Positions 34,372 through 42,966 of a stretch of DNA of 55,365 nt are shown here, in pieces. The notes under the pieces were generated by a model that saw only the letters and a list, made by a program, of their open reading frames with translations, made no database searches and had not been told where the DNA came from. The translations under genes and the position numbers were made by a program. Source of the DNA: an uncultured Spirochaetaceae bacterium (GTDB taxonomy: Bacteria > Spirochaetota > Spirochaetia > Sphaerochaetales > Sphaerochaetaceae); the NCBI GenBank assembly GCA_944389085.1, contig CALXLB010000084.1:1-55365 (forward strand). The letters are read 5' to 3'. The first letter of the stretch is position 1. Each line of letters opens with the position of its first letter.

Positions 34372-35544
34372 ATGGACAGAAGATATGTCTATCTCGATAA
34401 CAATGGTACAACACGCATAGCTGATGAAGTTGTTGCTTTCATGAGTGAGAACAATGAGCTTTATGGCAATGCTTCCAGTATGCATACATTGGGGAGGCAG
34501 GCTGCCTCTGGTATAGAATGGGCAAGGGAGAAGGTTGCTTCCCTTATCGATGCAGAGAATGATGAGATTTATTTCACATCAGGTGCCTCTGAGAGCAATA
34601 ATATGGTACTCAACATCTTCCGTGACAGAATAGATTCCGGTGATAAGCGTAACCGCATCATTATTTCCTCTGTTGAGCATCCTGCGACAATTGAGACTGC
34701 AAAGTATCTGAAAGCCAAGGGCTATCATATTGATTACTGTCCTGTGGATGGTATCGGACGCCTGAGGCTGGATGAGCTGGAGAGGATGCTCTCTTCCGAT
34801 GTTGCCCTTGTTTCCGTGATGACAGGAAACAATGAGTCCGGTACGATACAGCCAGTGAAGGAAGCGGCTGAGCTTGCACACAAGGCAGGGGCATTCTTCC
34901 ACACCGATGCCACTCAGGCTATCGGAAAGATTCCTGTCTCTGTGAAGGATATCTCCGCTGATTACCTCTCACTCTCTGCTCATAAGTTCTATGGTCCTAA
35001 AGGTGTTGGTGTTCTTTATGCCAGAAAGGGCGTACCGCTTTCTCCATTTGTCCACGGTGGTCATCAGGAGAGAGGAATGAGGGCTGGTACATATAACAAT
35101 CAGGCGATAATAGGTCTTGGAAAGGCTGCTGAGCTTGCAAAAGCAGGTCTCGAAGAGGAACACGATAAGCTCTGGCGGATGCGAGAAGCGCTGAGAAAGG
35201 GAATAGAAGAAAGAATTCCAGGTGTTGTCGTCAATGGTTCCAATGATGAGAATCTCTGCCTGCCTGGAACACTTAATGTATCTTTCCCGTCTGCAGAGGG
35301 AGAGTCGATTCTTCTTTATCTTGATTTAGAAGGAATAGAGGTCTCCACCGGTTCGGCTTGCGCGACCGGATCTCTGGAACCCAGCTATGTGCTGCTTGCT
35401 GCCGGGCTGGATGTGGAACTGGCCCATGGATCTATAAGATTCTCGTTCGGCCGTTATAATACAATGGAAGATGTTGACTATGTGCTTGAGAAGCTTCCAC
35501 CTGTCATTGAACGTGTCAGGGCTATGAGCACAAGGAGAATTTAA
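34372..35544 (+). CDS. Cysteine desulfurase (NifS/IscS family)
   Basis: PLP enzyme delivering sulfur from cysteine for Fe-S clusters, 390 residues. YLDNNGTTRIADEVV opens the fold. HPATIETAKYL carries the PLP-stacking His, and NNESGTIQPV and FHTDATQAIGK follow. The PLP lysine is in SLSAHKFYGPKG, and the active cysteine loop is STGSACATGSLEPS. ATG 34372 follows GGAGA; ATG 34360 and TTG 34324 (overlapping the previous stop) are alternatives, but family N termini favour 34372. Its stop overlaps the NifU start by one base. Confidence 0.95.
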   Translation: MDRRYVYLDNNGTTRIADEVVAFMSENNELYGNASSMHTLGRQAASGIEWAREKVASLIDAENDEIYFTSGASESNNMVLNIFRDRIDSGDKRNRIIISSVEHPATIETAKYLKAKGYHIDYCPVDGIGRLRLDELERMLSSDVALVSVMTGNNESGTIQPVKEAAELAHKAGAFFHTDATQAIGKIPVSVKDISADYLSLSAHKFYGPKGVGVLYARKGVPLSPFVHGGHQERGMRAGTYNNQAIIGLGKAAELAKAGLEEEHDKLWRMREALRKGIEERIPGVVVNGSNDENLCLPGTLNVSFPSAEGESILLYLDLEGIEVSTGSACATGSLEPSYVLLAAGLDVELAHGSIRFSFGRYNTMEDVDYVLEKLPPVIERVRAMSTRRI

Positions 35545-36152
35545 TGGAAAGTTTTATGGCTCAGTGGGTCTATACGGATACTGTGAAGGATCATTTCATT
35601 AATCCACGCAACCTCTGGAAGGATGGAGAGGATTTCACTCCAGACGGGGTCGGGGAAGTCGGATCATTGGCTTGCGGAGATCAGATGCGCGTCGGCATAA
35701 AGGTCTGCGATGGCAGGATCTCGGATCTGAGGTGGCTTACATATGGCTGTGCCTCGGCTATCGCCTCTACATCCATGATGAGTGAAATGGCAAAAGGTAT
35801 GACACTGGAAGAGGCTTATCATCTGACGCCGGCTGCTATCACGGAGGCCCTTGGAGGACTTCCTGAGCACAAATTCCATTGCTCTGTACTAGGGGATAAA
35901 GCTCTGCGTGCTGCCATTGATGATTATCTTGAGAAGAATGGTATGCCGAATCCTTATAAAGCAACGACTGCGAAGATCATATGTGAATGCAAAGGTGTCA
36001 CAGACCATATGATTGAGGAGCTTGTGAAAGAAGGAAAAGTTAATAACATGGAAGAGCTGCAGCGGGCCACAGGTGCTTCGACTGCATGTGGTAAGTGCCG
36101 TGAGAGGGTTCTTGAGGTCCTCAACGAATGTCTTCATATCTACGGTAAATGA
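35544..36152 (+). CDS. NifU-like Fe-S scaffold with BFD-type domain
   Basis: A 202-residue protein in two parts. The IscU/NifU-N scaffold (about 1-130) has its three cysteines in SLACGDQMRV, YGCASAIAS and FHCSVLGDKAL. The BFD-like [2Fe-2S] domain (about 143-200) has CECKGV and STACGKCRERV. The classical third NifU thioredoxin-like domain is absent. It receives sulfur from the adjacent desulfurase, with which it is translationally coupled (TAATG). Confidence 0.93.
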   Translation: MESFMAQWVYTDTVKDHFINPRNLWKDGEDFTPDGVGEVGSLACGDQMRVGIKVCDGRISDLRWLTYGCASAIASTSMMSEMAKGMTLEEAYHLTPAAITEALGGLPEHKFHCSVLGDKALRAAIDDYLEKNGMPNPYKATTAKIICECKGVTDHMIEELVKEGKVNNMEELQRATGASTACGKCRERVLEVLNECLHIYGK

Positions 36153-36463
36153 TCAGCGTATACATGGAAGAGGTGAAGGATGCCCTCTATCCGAGAAAGA
36201 GCGGTGTCCTCACCAAGCGAAGCAAATATATCAGGATTGAGCCTCTCAGACCATATACAAAGGATGAAATCAGGACATTGAGACTCCGCCTTCATCTCTC
36301 AATCGGGCTTTTTGCTGATCTCTTAGGTGTTTCTCCCAAGACTGTAGAATCCTGGGAGAGCGGACACAGCGAGCCTTCAGGTCCGGCGCTGAGGCTGATG
36401 AATATGATCCAGCGTTATCCTGATGTACTTACTGAATCTCATACTGTCTATGTCATCAGATAG
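36149..36463 (+). CDS. XRE/YiaG-type helix-turn-helix protein in the Fe-S operon
   Basis: A 104-residue protein whose C-terminal half (about 38-95) is an XRE helix-turn-helix of the HigA/NadS type: EIRTLRLRLHLSIGLFADLL, then GVSPKTVESWESGHSEPSG. The start overlaps the NifU stop as ATGA; a second ATG at 36164 is possible. No toxin gene is adjacent. Its place as last gene of the operon makes it a candidate Fe-S-linked regulator, but it has no cysteine cluster of its own. Confidence 0.7.
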   Translation: MISVYMEEVKDALYPRKSGVLTKRSKYIRIEPLRPYTKDEIRTLRLRLHLSIGLFADLLGVSPKTVESWESGHSEPSGPALRLMNMIQRYPDVLTESHTVYVIR

Positions 36464-38108
36464 CACCGTAGACTGAGCCTCCGATGAATTCCCTTAGCAG
36501 AGAATCGGCTGGAACGAATTCCGGCGAAATCGGATTGAAGAATTCCAGCTCGTCGATCAGTCTCTGTGCTGTTGCATAAACGTCTCCGTTTTCCTTGCCG
36601 ACCGAGCGCAGTAAAGGAATGGCATAGGTCTTCAGTACTCCCATTTCATACTCCAGAGAACTGTTGAGCATCACGTGAGCGTTGTTCTGGAACGGGAAGA
36701 TATGATTCTTCTCACCTCTTTCCACAGAAGGCCAGCGGGAAAGTGTCTCCACAGCATCAAAGCCCCGTGTCCTGTAGTCCCTCACCATTCTTCTGAGTAT
36801 TCTGTTATCAGTTGTGCTTATTCTAGATCTTGTATCGAGGTTGACAACAGTCAGCGCCGAAATGTAGATGCGGAAGGTTTCTTCCTCTTTCAGCTGCGGG
36901 ATGAGGTTCGGATTGAGGCCATGTATTCCTTCGATTACCAATACAGTCCCCTCTGATAACCTTACGCTTTCTTTTCTGAAAAGTGTCTTTTTCTCCTTGA
37001 ATGAGAACTCGGCAAGATGTACTTCCTCACCATTTATCAGTGCTGTAAGCTGTTCTCTCAGAAGAGGAAGATTGAGAGCTTCCAGTACCTCATAATCCTT
37101 CTCTCCGTCCTCATCGACAGGTACTTCTGATGATGGGAGATAGTAATCGTCCAATGATATCTTTATAGGGCTGAATCCGTCGACTCTCAGCTCATCTGAA
37201 AGACGCAGAGAGAAAGTTGTCTTCCCTGATGATGATGGACCTGCAATGAAGATGACTTTGACGGAGCCTTTTGCCTTTATAGCTCTGGAGATATCTGAGA
37301 TACGGCGGCGCTGCAGGGCTTCAGAGAGGAGAACTGTCTTCCCGATTTCACCGGAGAGTACTTTGCTGTTCAGATCTCCGACCGAACCGACGCCGAGTAT
37401 TCTGGCATAGTCCTTATTCTCCCTGAAGACAGAAAACAGCAATGGATTATCCTGGAAAGGCATGAGGGCGTGAGGATTCCTGCTCTGAGGGTATCGCAGC
37501 AGCATACCGTCCTGGTATTCTCTGAGTTCCCATAATTCCAATGTCTTCACACTGGCAAGCATCGGTTCATAATACATCTCGAAACAATCACCGAGGCGGG
37601 CGAAACGATAGGACGAAGCGTTTATTGTTTTCAGCAGTTCCACGGTTTCTCTGAGACCGTGAGATGAAGAGTATGCAAGTGCTTCATCCTGTGTAAGCTC
37701 GACAATCTCAACAGGAAGTGCTTCCTCAATAGCTTCTGTCATTACGGCTCTCAGTCTTTCAATGTCGGGTTTCTCTCCATTTCTGTATCTGAAATAATAA
37801 CCATCTCCCAGACTGTGGCCGATGATGAGTGACCGTTCTGGCGCAATGAGCGCTGTAGCATAACAGAGCAGGAAGCAGAGTGTTTTCCTGTATACTCTCT
37901 TTCCAAGGGGAGAAATGAGATGCACTGGCTCTATAGTGGCATTGCCTTCTATGCTCTCTTGCAGTGAGACAAGCATTCCATTCACTTTGGCAGCTACAAT
38001 GGGATTGGAGCTGTAAGAGAGGTCTTCTATGTTCAGAAGAGTACTGACTCTTGTTCCTTGCGGAGCTTGTATTTTCTTTCCGTTTACAGTCAATTCCAGA
38101 GTTTTCAT
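36456..38108 (-). CDS. TGS-domain nucleoside kinase (uridine kinase-like)
   Basis: A 550-residue fusion. It starts with a TGS domain (1-~65, LELTVNGKKIQAPQGT) and continues with a threonyl-tRNA-synthetase-like editing-domain relic (YRKTLCFLLCYATALIAPER, GHSLGDGYYFRYR). It ends with a phosphoribulokinase/uridine kinase domain: GPSSSGKT at 290-297, SLDDYYLP and VLVIEGIHGLNP. Such fusions are known in spirochaetes and Thermotogales; the true substrate is unproven. A reading upstream to 38231 is possible, but TGC-TATCAT ends 6 nt before ATG 38108, which favours this start. It is divergent from the AOR-like gene and overlaps the XRE gene end by 8 bp. Confidence 0.88.
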   Translation of the reverse strand: MKTLELTVNGKKIQAPQGTRVSTLLNIEDLSYSSNPIVAAKVNGMLVSLQESIEGNATIEPVHLISPLGKRVYRKTLCFLLCYATALIAPERSLIIGHSLGDGYYFRYRNGEKPDIERLRAVMTEAIEEALPVEIVELTQDEALAYSSSHGLRETVELLKTINASSYRFARLGDCFEMYYEPMLASVKTLELWELREYQDGMLLRYPQSRNPHALMPFQDNPLLFSVFRENKDYARILGVGSVGDLNSKVLSGEIGKTVLLSEALQRRRISDISRAIKAKGSVKVIFIAGPSSSGKTTFSLRLSDELRVDGFSPIKISLDDYYLPSSEVPVDEDGEKDYEVLEALNLPLLREQLTALINGEEVHLAEFSFKEKKTLFRKESVRLSEGTVLVIEGIHGLNPNLIPQLKEEETFRIYISALTVVNLDTRSRISTTDNRILRRMVRDYRTRGFDAVETLSRWPSVERGEKNHIFPFQNNAHVMLNSSLEYEMGVLKTYAIPLLRSVGKENGDVYATAQRLIDELEFFNPISPEFVPADSLLREFIGGSVYGAI

Positions 38109-38114
38109 AGGAAA

Positions 38115-38204
38115 ATGATAGCACATTGCAAATGTCTGTATGTGAAAAGTGCAAGAAGAATCTGTAATCCGGGTCGTGTAAGAGATTCTCTCTTTTGCTA
38201 TACT
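38115..38204. promoter_or_regulatory. Divergent leaderless-type promoters
   Basis: On the minus strand TGC-TATCAT (38115-38123) ends 6 nt before the kinase ATG. On the plus strand TGC-TATACT (38196-38204) ends 6 nt before the AOR-like ATG. Neither gene has a Shine-Dalgarno sequence. Confidence 0.5.
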
Positions 38205-38210
38205 TGCAGT

Positions 38211-39944
38211 ATGGCAGTTCTGATCATCCATCTGGATAAGGAGGAGGGTGAGAGACGGGAGAATGTTTCGTCTTCCGGTCTTCCTCTTGCGATAAGCCTT
38301 TACAGAGAGTTTGAATTATTCTCTCCTATAGTAATCGTCGCCCCTACAGAGGAGGCTGTTTCTTTTCAGGGTGGTACTTGTTTCACTGTCGTTTTCAAAT
38401 CTCCGATTACAGAGCGTATGAGTGCCTCTTTTTCATCTTCTCCTGTAGGTTTCTCTCTTTATTCATCAGGGTATGAAGCAGTTGTCATAGTAGGACGTTC
38501 GAGAAAGCTGCAGTTTCTCTCGCTTTCTTCAGAGGGTGTTCTATATATACCTGCAGAAGAGTGCAGAGGACTTACATCACTTGAGACGGAAATGCGGATG
38601 AGGCGTTCTCTCACTGATGTCTTTCTTACAATAGGCAGAGCTGGGGAGAATGGAGTGCTGTATGCAGCCTTGCAGTCTGGAGGGAAGGAAGCCATCGGTA
38701 TGGGGCTTGGCTGCCTCTTCGGCTGGAAGAATCTGAAAGGTATCATGCTGCCCGGGTTCTCGCGGAAAGATAGCCTTAAGAATGAGAAAATACATAAGAG
38801 AGTCAGAAGAAGGACTGAGAAATCTTCCATTTGCCGCCGTTTCCGCCGCGAGGGCAGCTCTGCGATTATCGATTCAGCGCTTCTTCTGGGCTGGCTTCCC
38901 GTTGAATATTACTCGGAGCGTTTCGATCCAAGGGCCTATTTCCTTGATGGAAAGGCTCTCTCCGATGCTTATGGTGTCTATCCTGAATCCTGTCAGGAGT
39001 GCAGTTTTGCATGTGGCAGAAGAACAAAGGACAACCAGATACTTCCATCTTATGTGGAATGTATCATGCTTGGAAGCAATTTAGGCTTCTATTCATTGGA
39101 GAGTGTACGAGTAATAGCTGATGCTGTAAGAACAGAAGGGCTCTCAGCTGCTGATACTGGTGCTCTTCTTGCGTATCTCAGGACACTTCCGGGTGATGAT
39201 TACACATTGCCTGTATTCCGTGGCAAGGGTGCGGAGGAGTATGTCCGGGTCATTCATCTTATCGGAGAGAACAGAGGGCTGGGAGAGAAGCTGCAGCAGG
39301 GACTGAAGACATTCCCTGATGCTATAGGAATGGGCTGCTTACCGCTGCTGACCGATCTGAGAGGGGATAAAGCAGGAGCTGTCCTTGCATCTCTTTCGCT
39401 TATGTACCCGCTTTTTGCTTCCTGGATCCTGCCGAAGAAACCTCTGTCAGATAGAGCAGGAGCTATTATGGCTCTATATGAGACAGCATATGGTCTGGCA
39501 CTTTCCTCCCGTGGTTTTGTCCCTATGGGAAGTGTTGCCGAGTGGTGGGCGAAACTGCCGCGTTTTGTCTTCCGTTTTCCGTTTCTGCTGAGGCTTTCAG
39601 CTTTGCTTTTCAGAGCTTATGGAATCAAAGGGCTGGATATCCTCGAAGAAGGAATCGCAACAATGGATGAACTGGCAAAGCCTGGAGAGATACATAAGCA
39701 TTTCGTGCTTGATCCGGAGAGTGCGGTCGGAGATGGCAGTACAGTTTCTCCGGTGCGTATCAGAGCGTATTATGAGAGAGAAAAGCGTATTGCCTTGATG
39801 ATCCTGAAATCGATAAGGGAAAAGAGGCGTAAGCCTTCTGGCAGGAACAAAGCTGCTGTAGGGCCTTCTGAGGACCTCGGTCGGGAAGGAGATCCTGGAT
39901 TGCAGAGGATTGCTCCGCCTGAGGATGTAAGCGACGGTACATGA
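38211..39944 (+). CDS. Divergent aldehyde:ferredoxin oxidoreductase-like protein
   Basis: A 577-residue protein related to tungsten/molybdopterin aldehyde oxidoreductases. The AOR N domain is recognisable (YSSGYEAVVIVGRSRKLQFL, IGRAGENGVLYAALQSGGKE, GLGCLFGWKNLKGIMLPGF), as is the cluster motif CQECSFAC (C261, C264, C268) followed by VECIMLGSNLGFYS. The pterin-contact sequences and the region after residue 330 are much changed and shorter. Catalysis is uncertain. ATG 38211 is preceded by TGC-TATACT at 6 nt; an upstream reading to 38058 would run into the divergent kinase gene. The last 58 codons overlap the antisense phosphodiesterase gene. Confidence 0.75.
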   Translation: MAVLIIHLDKEEGERRENVSSSGLPLAISLYREFELFSPIVIVAPTEEAVSFQGGTCFTVVFKSPITERMSASFSSSPVGFSLYSSGYEAVVIVGRSRKLQFLSLSSEGVLYIPAEECRGLTSLETEMRMRRSLTDVFLTIGRAGENGVLYAALQSGGKEAIGMGLGCLFGWKNLKGIMLPGFSRKDSLKNEKIHKRVRRRTEKSSICRRFRREGSSAIIDSALLLGWLPVEYYSERFDPRAYFLDGKALSDAYGVYPESCQECSFACGRRTKDNQILPSYVECIMLGSNLGFYSLESVRVIADAVRTEGLSAADTGALLAYLRTLPGDDYTLPVFRGKGAEEYVRVIHLIGENRGLGEKLQQGLKTFPDAIGMGCLPLLTDLRGDKAGAVLASLSLMYPLFASWILPKKPLSDRAGAIMALYETAYGLALSSRGFVPMGSVAEWWAKLPRFVFRFPFLLRLSALLFRAYGIKGLDILEEGIATMDELAKPGEIHKHFVLDPESAVGDGSTVSPVRIRAYYEREKRIALMILKSIREKRRKPSGRNKAAVGPSEDLGREGDPGLQRIAPPEDVSDGT

Positions 39945-40261
39945 GTATGCCCTGATATGAATACATCTCCAGGAGAGAGTGTATAGTCTTCTGCGCATTT
40001 CCTGTCACCATGTGTGATGACTGTCCTGTGCCCGTATATTGTCAGTTCTCTTTCCACTGGCGGAAATGATGATATGTATTCATAGAACCTGTCACAGTTG
40101 CCTCTGACCTGAATCAATGATGAATAGAACGATTGATAAAGCGGATCAGGGCATTGATCGCCTGCACTGAGTATACCTTCTGCCTGAAAATGCTTTGCTG
40201 CATGCATAATCAGATTCATGCCTTCTTCCGATCCGTGTATGTCAGAGACTATCAGATACAT
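39770..40261 (-). CDS. YfcE/MJ0936-type metallophosphodiesterase
   Basis: A 163-residue calcineurin-like phosphoesterase. Metal motifs are in order: SDIHG (residues 6-10), SAGDQ, RGNCD, THGD, and GHTHVP followed by ILCNPGSPSRPR. Start ATG 40261, with TATTCT ending 6 nt upstream and no Shine-Dalgarno; five more codons are possible upstream. Its 3' end lies antisense within the AOR-like gene for 175 bp, and the conserved NPGSPSRPR stretch is inside that overlap. Confidence 0.88.
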   Translation of the reverse strand: MYLIVSDIHGSEEGMNLIMHAAKHFQAEGILSAGDQCPDPLYQSFYSSLIQVRGNCDRFYEYISSFPPVERELTIYGHRTVITHGDRKCAEDYTLSPGDVFISGHTHVPSLTSSGGAILCNPGSPSRPRSSEGPTAALFLPEGLRLFSLIDFRIIKAIRFSLS

Positions 40262-40341
40262 ATGGGAAGAATACATCCTAAAATGATTATGGACAACGCA
40301 AAAGCTTGCCTGATACCGGAGTGTGGGGTATCTTTTTTATT

Positions 40342-41265
40342 ATGGATACAAGATATCTGGAAGCCGATGACGGCCATAGGATTTTTCTCAGAGTATGGGA
40401 AGCAGCAGAGCCTGTTGCAACAGTTCATATCAATCACGGAATGGCAGAACACAGTCTGCGGTATTCGCAGTTTGCTGAATATCTTGTCTCTTTGCATTTC
40501 TCAGTTTATGCACAGGACCATCGCGGACATGGCTACACGCAGGAAGAAGGAGAAGAGGGGTGGTTTGCAGAGCATGATGGCTGGAAGCGGATTGTCGCTG
40601 ATGCAATCTCTGTCGACGATTATATTGCCTCCCTGCATCCATCCATACCTCATTTTGTCTTTGGACACTCTATGGGGTCTTTTGTTACCAGAAGCTGTCT
40701 TCCTTCCAATTCTTCTGCCTATGCTGGTGCTATCATCTGCGGGACAGGTGCCTCGCAGGGTATTGTCGGCAGGATAGGACGGCGTCTGGCGCTGGGGAGA
40801 GCCAGAAAGAACGGGGCGAAGATAAAGGACAGCCTTCTTGATTCTCTTGCCTTTGGCAATTATTCAAAGCATTTTCCGGGAGAGGAGAAGACTGCCTGGC
40901 TTACAAAGGACAAGGAAGAGAGAAGAAAATACGAGGAGGATCCGTTCTGCGGATTTGTCTGCTCATCTTCGTTCTATGCCGACCTCATCGAAGGTTCATT
41001 CACTGCAAATAACAGAAAAGCCGCGGGAAAGATACGAAAGGACCTCCCTATGCTGATAATCTCAGGCGATGAAGATCCTGTCGGGGACTATGGCAAAGGT
41101 GTTGAGCGCGTGTATAGAATGTACAAGAATGCAGGCATTGAATCTGTGACGCTCCGCCTTTTCAGGGGAGATAGGCATGAGCTTCTCAATGAGACAGACA
41201 GAGAGGATGTGAAAGCCTGTATCTCTGATTTCATGCTCAGCGTGCTGGGGGCTGGAAATGTCTGA
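40342..41265 (+). CDS. Alpha/beta hydrolase, monoacylglycerol lipase-like
   Basis: Serine hydrolase (Hydrolase_4 group), 307 residues. HINHGMAEHSLRY forms the oxyanion region, QDHRGHGYT follows, the nucleophile elbow is FGHSMGSF, and the acid and base are in SGDEDPVGDYGKG and FRGDRHELLNE. No signal peptide, so it is cytoplasmic, probably acting on glycerol or lysophospholipid esters. There is no Shine-Dalgarno; TATCTT ends 7 nt before the ATG. YihY starts within its last 8 bp. Confidence 0.9.
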   Translation: MDTRYLEADDGHRIFLRVWEAAEPVATVHINHGMAEHSLRYSQFAEYLVSLHFSVYAQDHRGHGYTQEEGEEGWFAEHDGWKRIVADAISVDDYIASLHPSIPHFVFGHSMGSFVTRSCLPSNSSAYAGAIICGTGASQGIVGRIGRRLALGRARKNGAKIKDSLLDSLAFGNYSKHFPGEEKTAWLTKDKEERRKYEEDPFCGFVCSSSFYADLIEGSFTANNRKAAGKIRKDLPMLIISGDEDPVGDYGKGVERVYRMYKNAGIESVTLRLFRGDRHELLNETDREDVKACISDFMLSVLGAGNV

Positions 41266-42508
41266 GAAGGCTGTAAGCAGATTTTTTTCTCATCTTGGAG
41301 CCTGGTGGCTCTCATATTGGAAGGCTATTGGCCTCGCAATCAGGGGTATGGGCCGGGACAATATCTCTCTGATGGCTTCGGGTATGGTTTATTCCACTCT
41401 CATTGCTGTAATCCCGTGTCTGACGTTCCTGATTGCTTTCCTGTCTGCATTCGGTGTACTGCAGCCGTTTATGGATCTGATCAGAATCATCATGATTGAT
41501 ACTTTCGGTGAAAGCACTGGAATAGAGATTGTCAGCTATCTTGAGCTTTTTTCATCGAATGCGATGAGTTTAGGAGTCATCGGTCTTGTTTCATTCATAT
41601 TCACAGGTATATTGCTCGTAAACAAGATATATACAGTCATGAACAGTATATTCAGAACGCATTCATCTTCTGGGACTGTAAGACGTTTCACTTCTTTCCT
41701 GACGCTTCTGATACTTGGTGCATTCATGGTTGTTGCTGTGTTTGCCATACGCAGCATGGCTGGTGATACACTGAGGAAAATAGCCCTAGATGCACCGGGA
41801 GATGAGGGGCTTTTCTATTCTGCACTCCTGTTTTTTATCGGTTGGGCGGCACTTTTCCTGCTCTACAGAATAGTACCGAGCACAAGAGTCCGGTCTGCAT
41901 CTGCGGCAGTTGGAGCTACGACTTGTATTATATCGCTGACGGCAGCAACGGCAGTCTTCCGCGTGATTACTTCCACGATGGTAAGCTATTCCGTCATCTA
42001 TGGATCCCTTGCCTCTCTTTTCATTGCACTTCTTTATCTTTATATTGTCTGGTTTGTTGTCTTCTTCTCTGCAGAGCTGACATTCGTGCATCAGTTCCGC
42101 CCGGATAAGACTTTTCTTCTGGGTAACTCCGAATCTCCTTTCCGTCAGATTTCGGATGCGGTGAATTCACTGCTGCTGATTGGCGATAAATACCGCAAGG
42201 GAGAGGGTGCCATGAGCCAGAAAGAACTTATAAAGAAGCTTGCAGTTCCGTCTGCAAGGCTATCCAAGTATATTTCAGATCTCGAAGATGCTGGTATGGT
42301 GTTGGCTGTGAATGCTCAGCGTACACTGTTCGTTCCTGCAAGACCGCTCAACCAGATGAAGCTCAGTGAAATCGTCTCTGCCCTCTATGGAGAGGCTGAT
42401 GACAGTTCAATAGAGACAATGGGAGAGGCTGTCGCTGCAGAATTCCTGCATCGCGGAGTTGCGGAGACTTCATCTGTGACAATTGAGAACCTGCTGGAGA
42501 GAATATGA
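41258..42508 (+). CDS. YihY/virulence factor BrkB family membrane protein
   Basis: Inner-membrane protein of 416 residues. The YihY domain has six helices (41258 to about 42120), with DNISLMASGMVYSTLIAVIP and YGSLASLFIALLYLYIVW as family hallmarks. A cytoplasmic winged-helix-like tail of about 120 residues follows (MSQKELIKKLAVPSARLSKY). The family was once called RNase BN, which is not supported. It overlaps the lipase by 8 bp and the next gene by 4 bp (ATGA). Confidence 0.9.
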   Translation: MSEKAVSRFFSHLGAWWLSYWKAIGLAIRGMGRDNISLMASGMVYSTLIAVIPCLTFLIAFLSAFGVLQPFMDLIRIIMIDTFGESTGIEIVSYLELFSSNAMSLGVIGLVSFIFTGILLVNKIYTVMNSIFRTHSSSGTVRRFTSFLTLLILGAFMVVAVFAIRSMAGDTLRKIALDAPGDEGLFYSALLFFIGWAALFLLYRIVPSTRVRSASAAVGATTCIISLTAATAVFRVITSTMVSYSVIYGSLASLFIALLYLYIVWFVVFFSAELTFVHQFRPDKTFLLGNSESPFRQISDAVNSLLLIGDKYRKGEGAMSQKELIKKLAVPSARLSKYISDLEDAGMVLAVNAQRTLFVPARPLNQMKLSEIVSALYGEADDSSIETMGEAVAAEFLHRGVAETSSVTIENLLERI

Positions 42509-42966
42509 TTTTAGACAGAAAAGAAGCAAAAAGCCTTGAAGGTTGTTTCCCTACTATTCCTATGCCGGAAAGCGCTGTTGTGAGAAGGTATGAGGCCGGG
42601 GATATTGAGATAAGGTATCATCGTAACCCTGAGCTTATGGGCAGTGATGTTGTGATAGCGACTCCATATGCAGTCTCTGCATATTGGCATGGGAAGTATA
42701 TCTTTGCAGCCGCTATTGAGGCAGATGACCTGAGAGTTATTGCACCTATGACAGGAATCCCTTTGAGGGAACTGCAGGAAGAGTATGGTGTGAAGGGCTT
42801 CTATGGAGAGCGGAAAATATCTCTCTATGGTGATGGTGAGAAGGAGAGCCTTGGAGAGTATCAGGGGAGCGGAAAGGAGGAAGATATCATCAGATTCCTC
42901 CTTTCATTGGTTCTCGATTCCCTGGATGAGCTTGCAGAGCCTGTGGAGATTCAGAAAGCCAGATAG
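42505..42966 (+). CDS. Hypothetical protein, 153 aa
   Basis: I do not recognise the family. The sequence is soluble and mixed alpha/beta (VIATPYAVSAYWHGKYIFAA in the middle, acidic C-terminal helix). It is translationally coupled to yihY (ATGA overlap), which supports it being real, and overlaps the end of the convergent ccdA by 16 bp. Confidence 0.7.
   Translation: MILDRKEAKSLEGCFPTIPMPESAVVRRYEAGDIEIRYHRNPELMGSDVVIATPYAVSAYWHGKYIFAAAIEADDLRVIAPMTGIPLRELQEEYGVKGFYGERKISLYGDGEKESLGEYQGSGKEEDIIRFLLSLVLDSLDELAEPVEIQKAR

Noticed and set aside
36149..36463. Toxin-antitoxin pair including the XRE protein
   Set aside because: No small toxin-like ORF flanks it; the upstream gene is nifU and the downstream gene is a convergent kinase.
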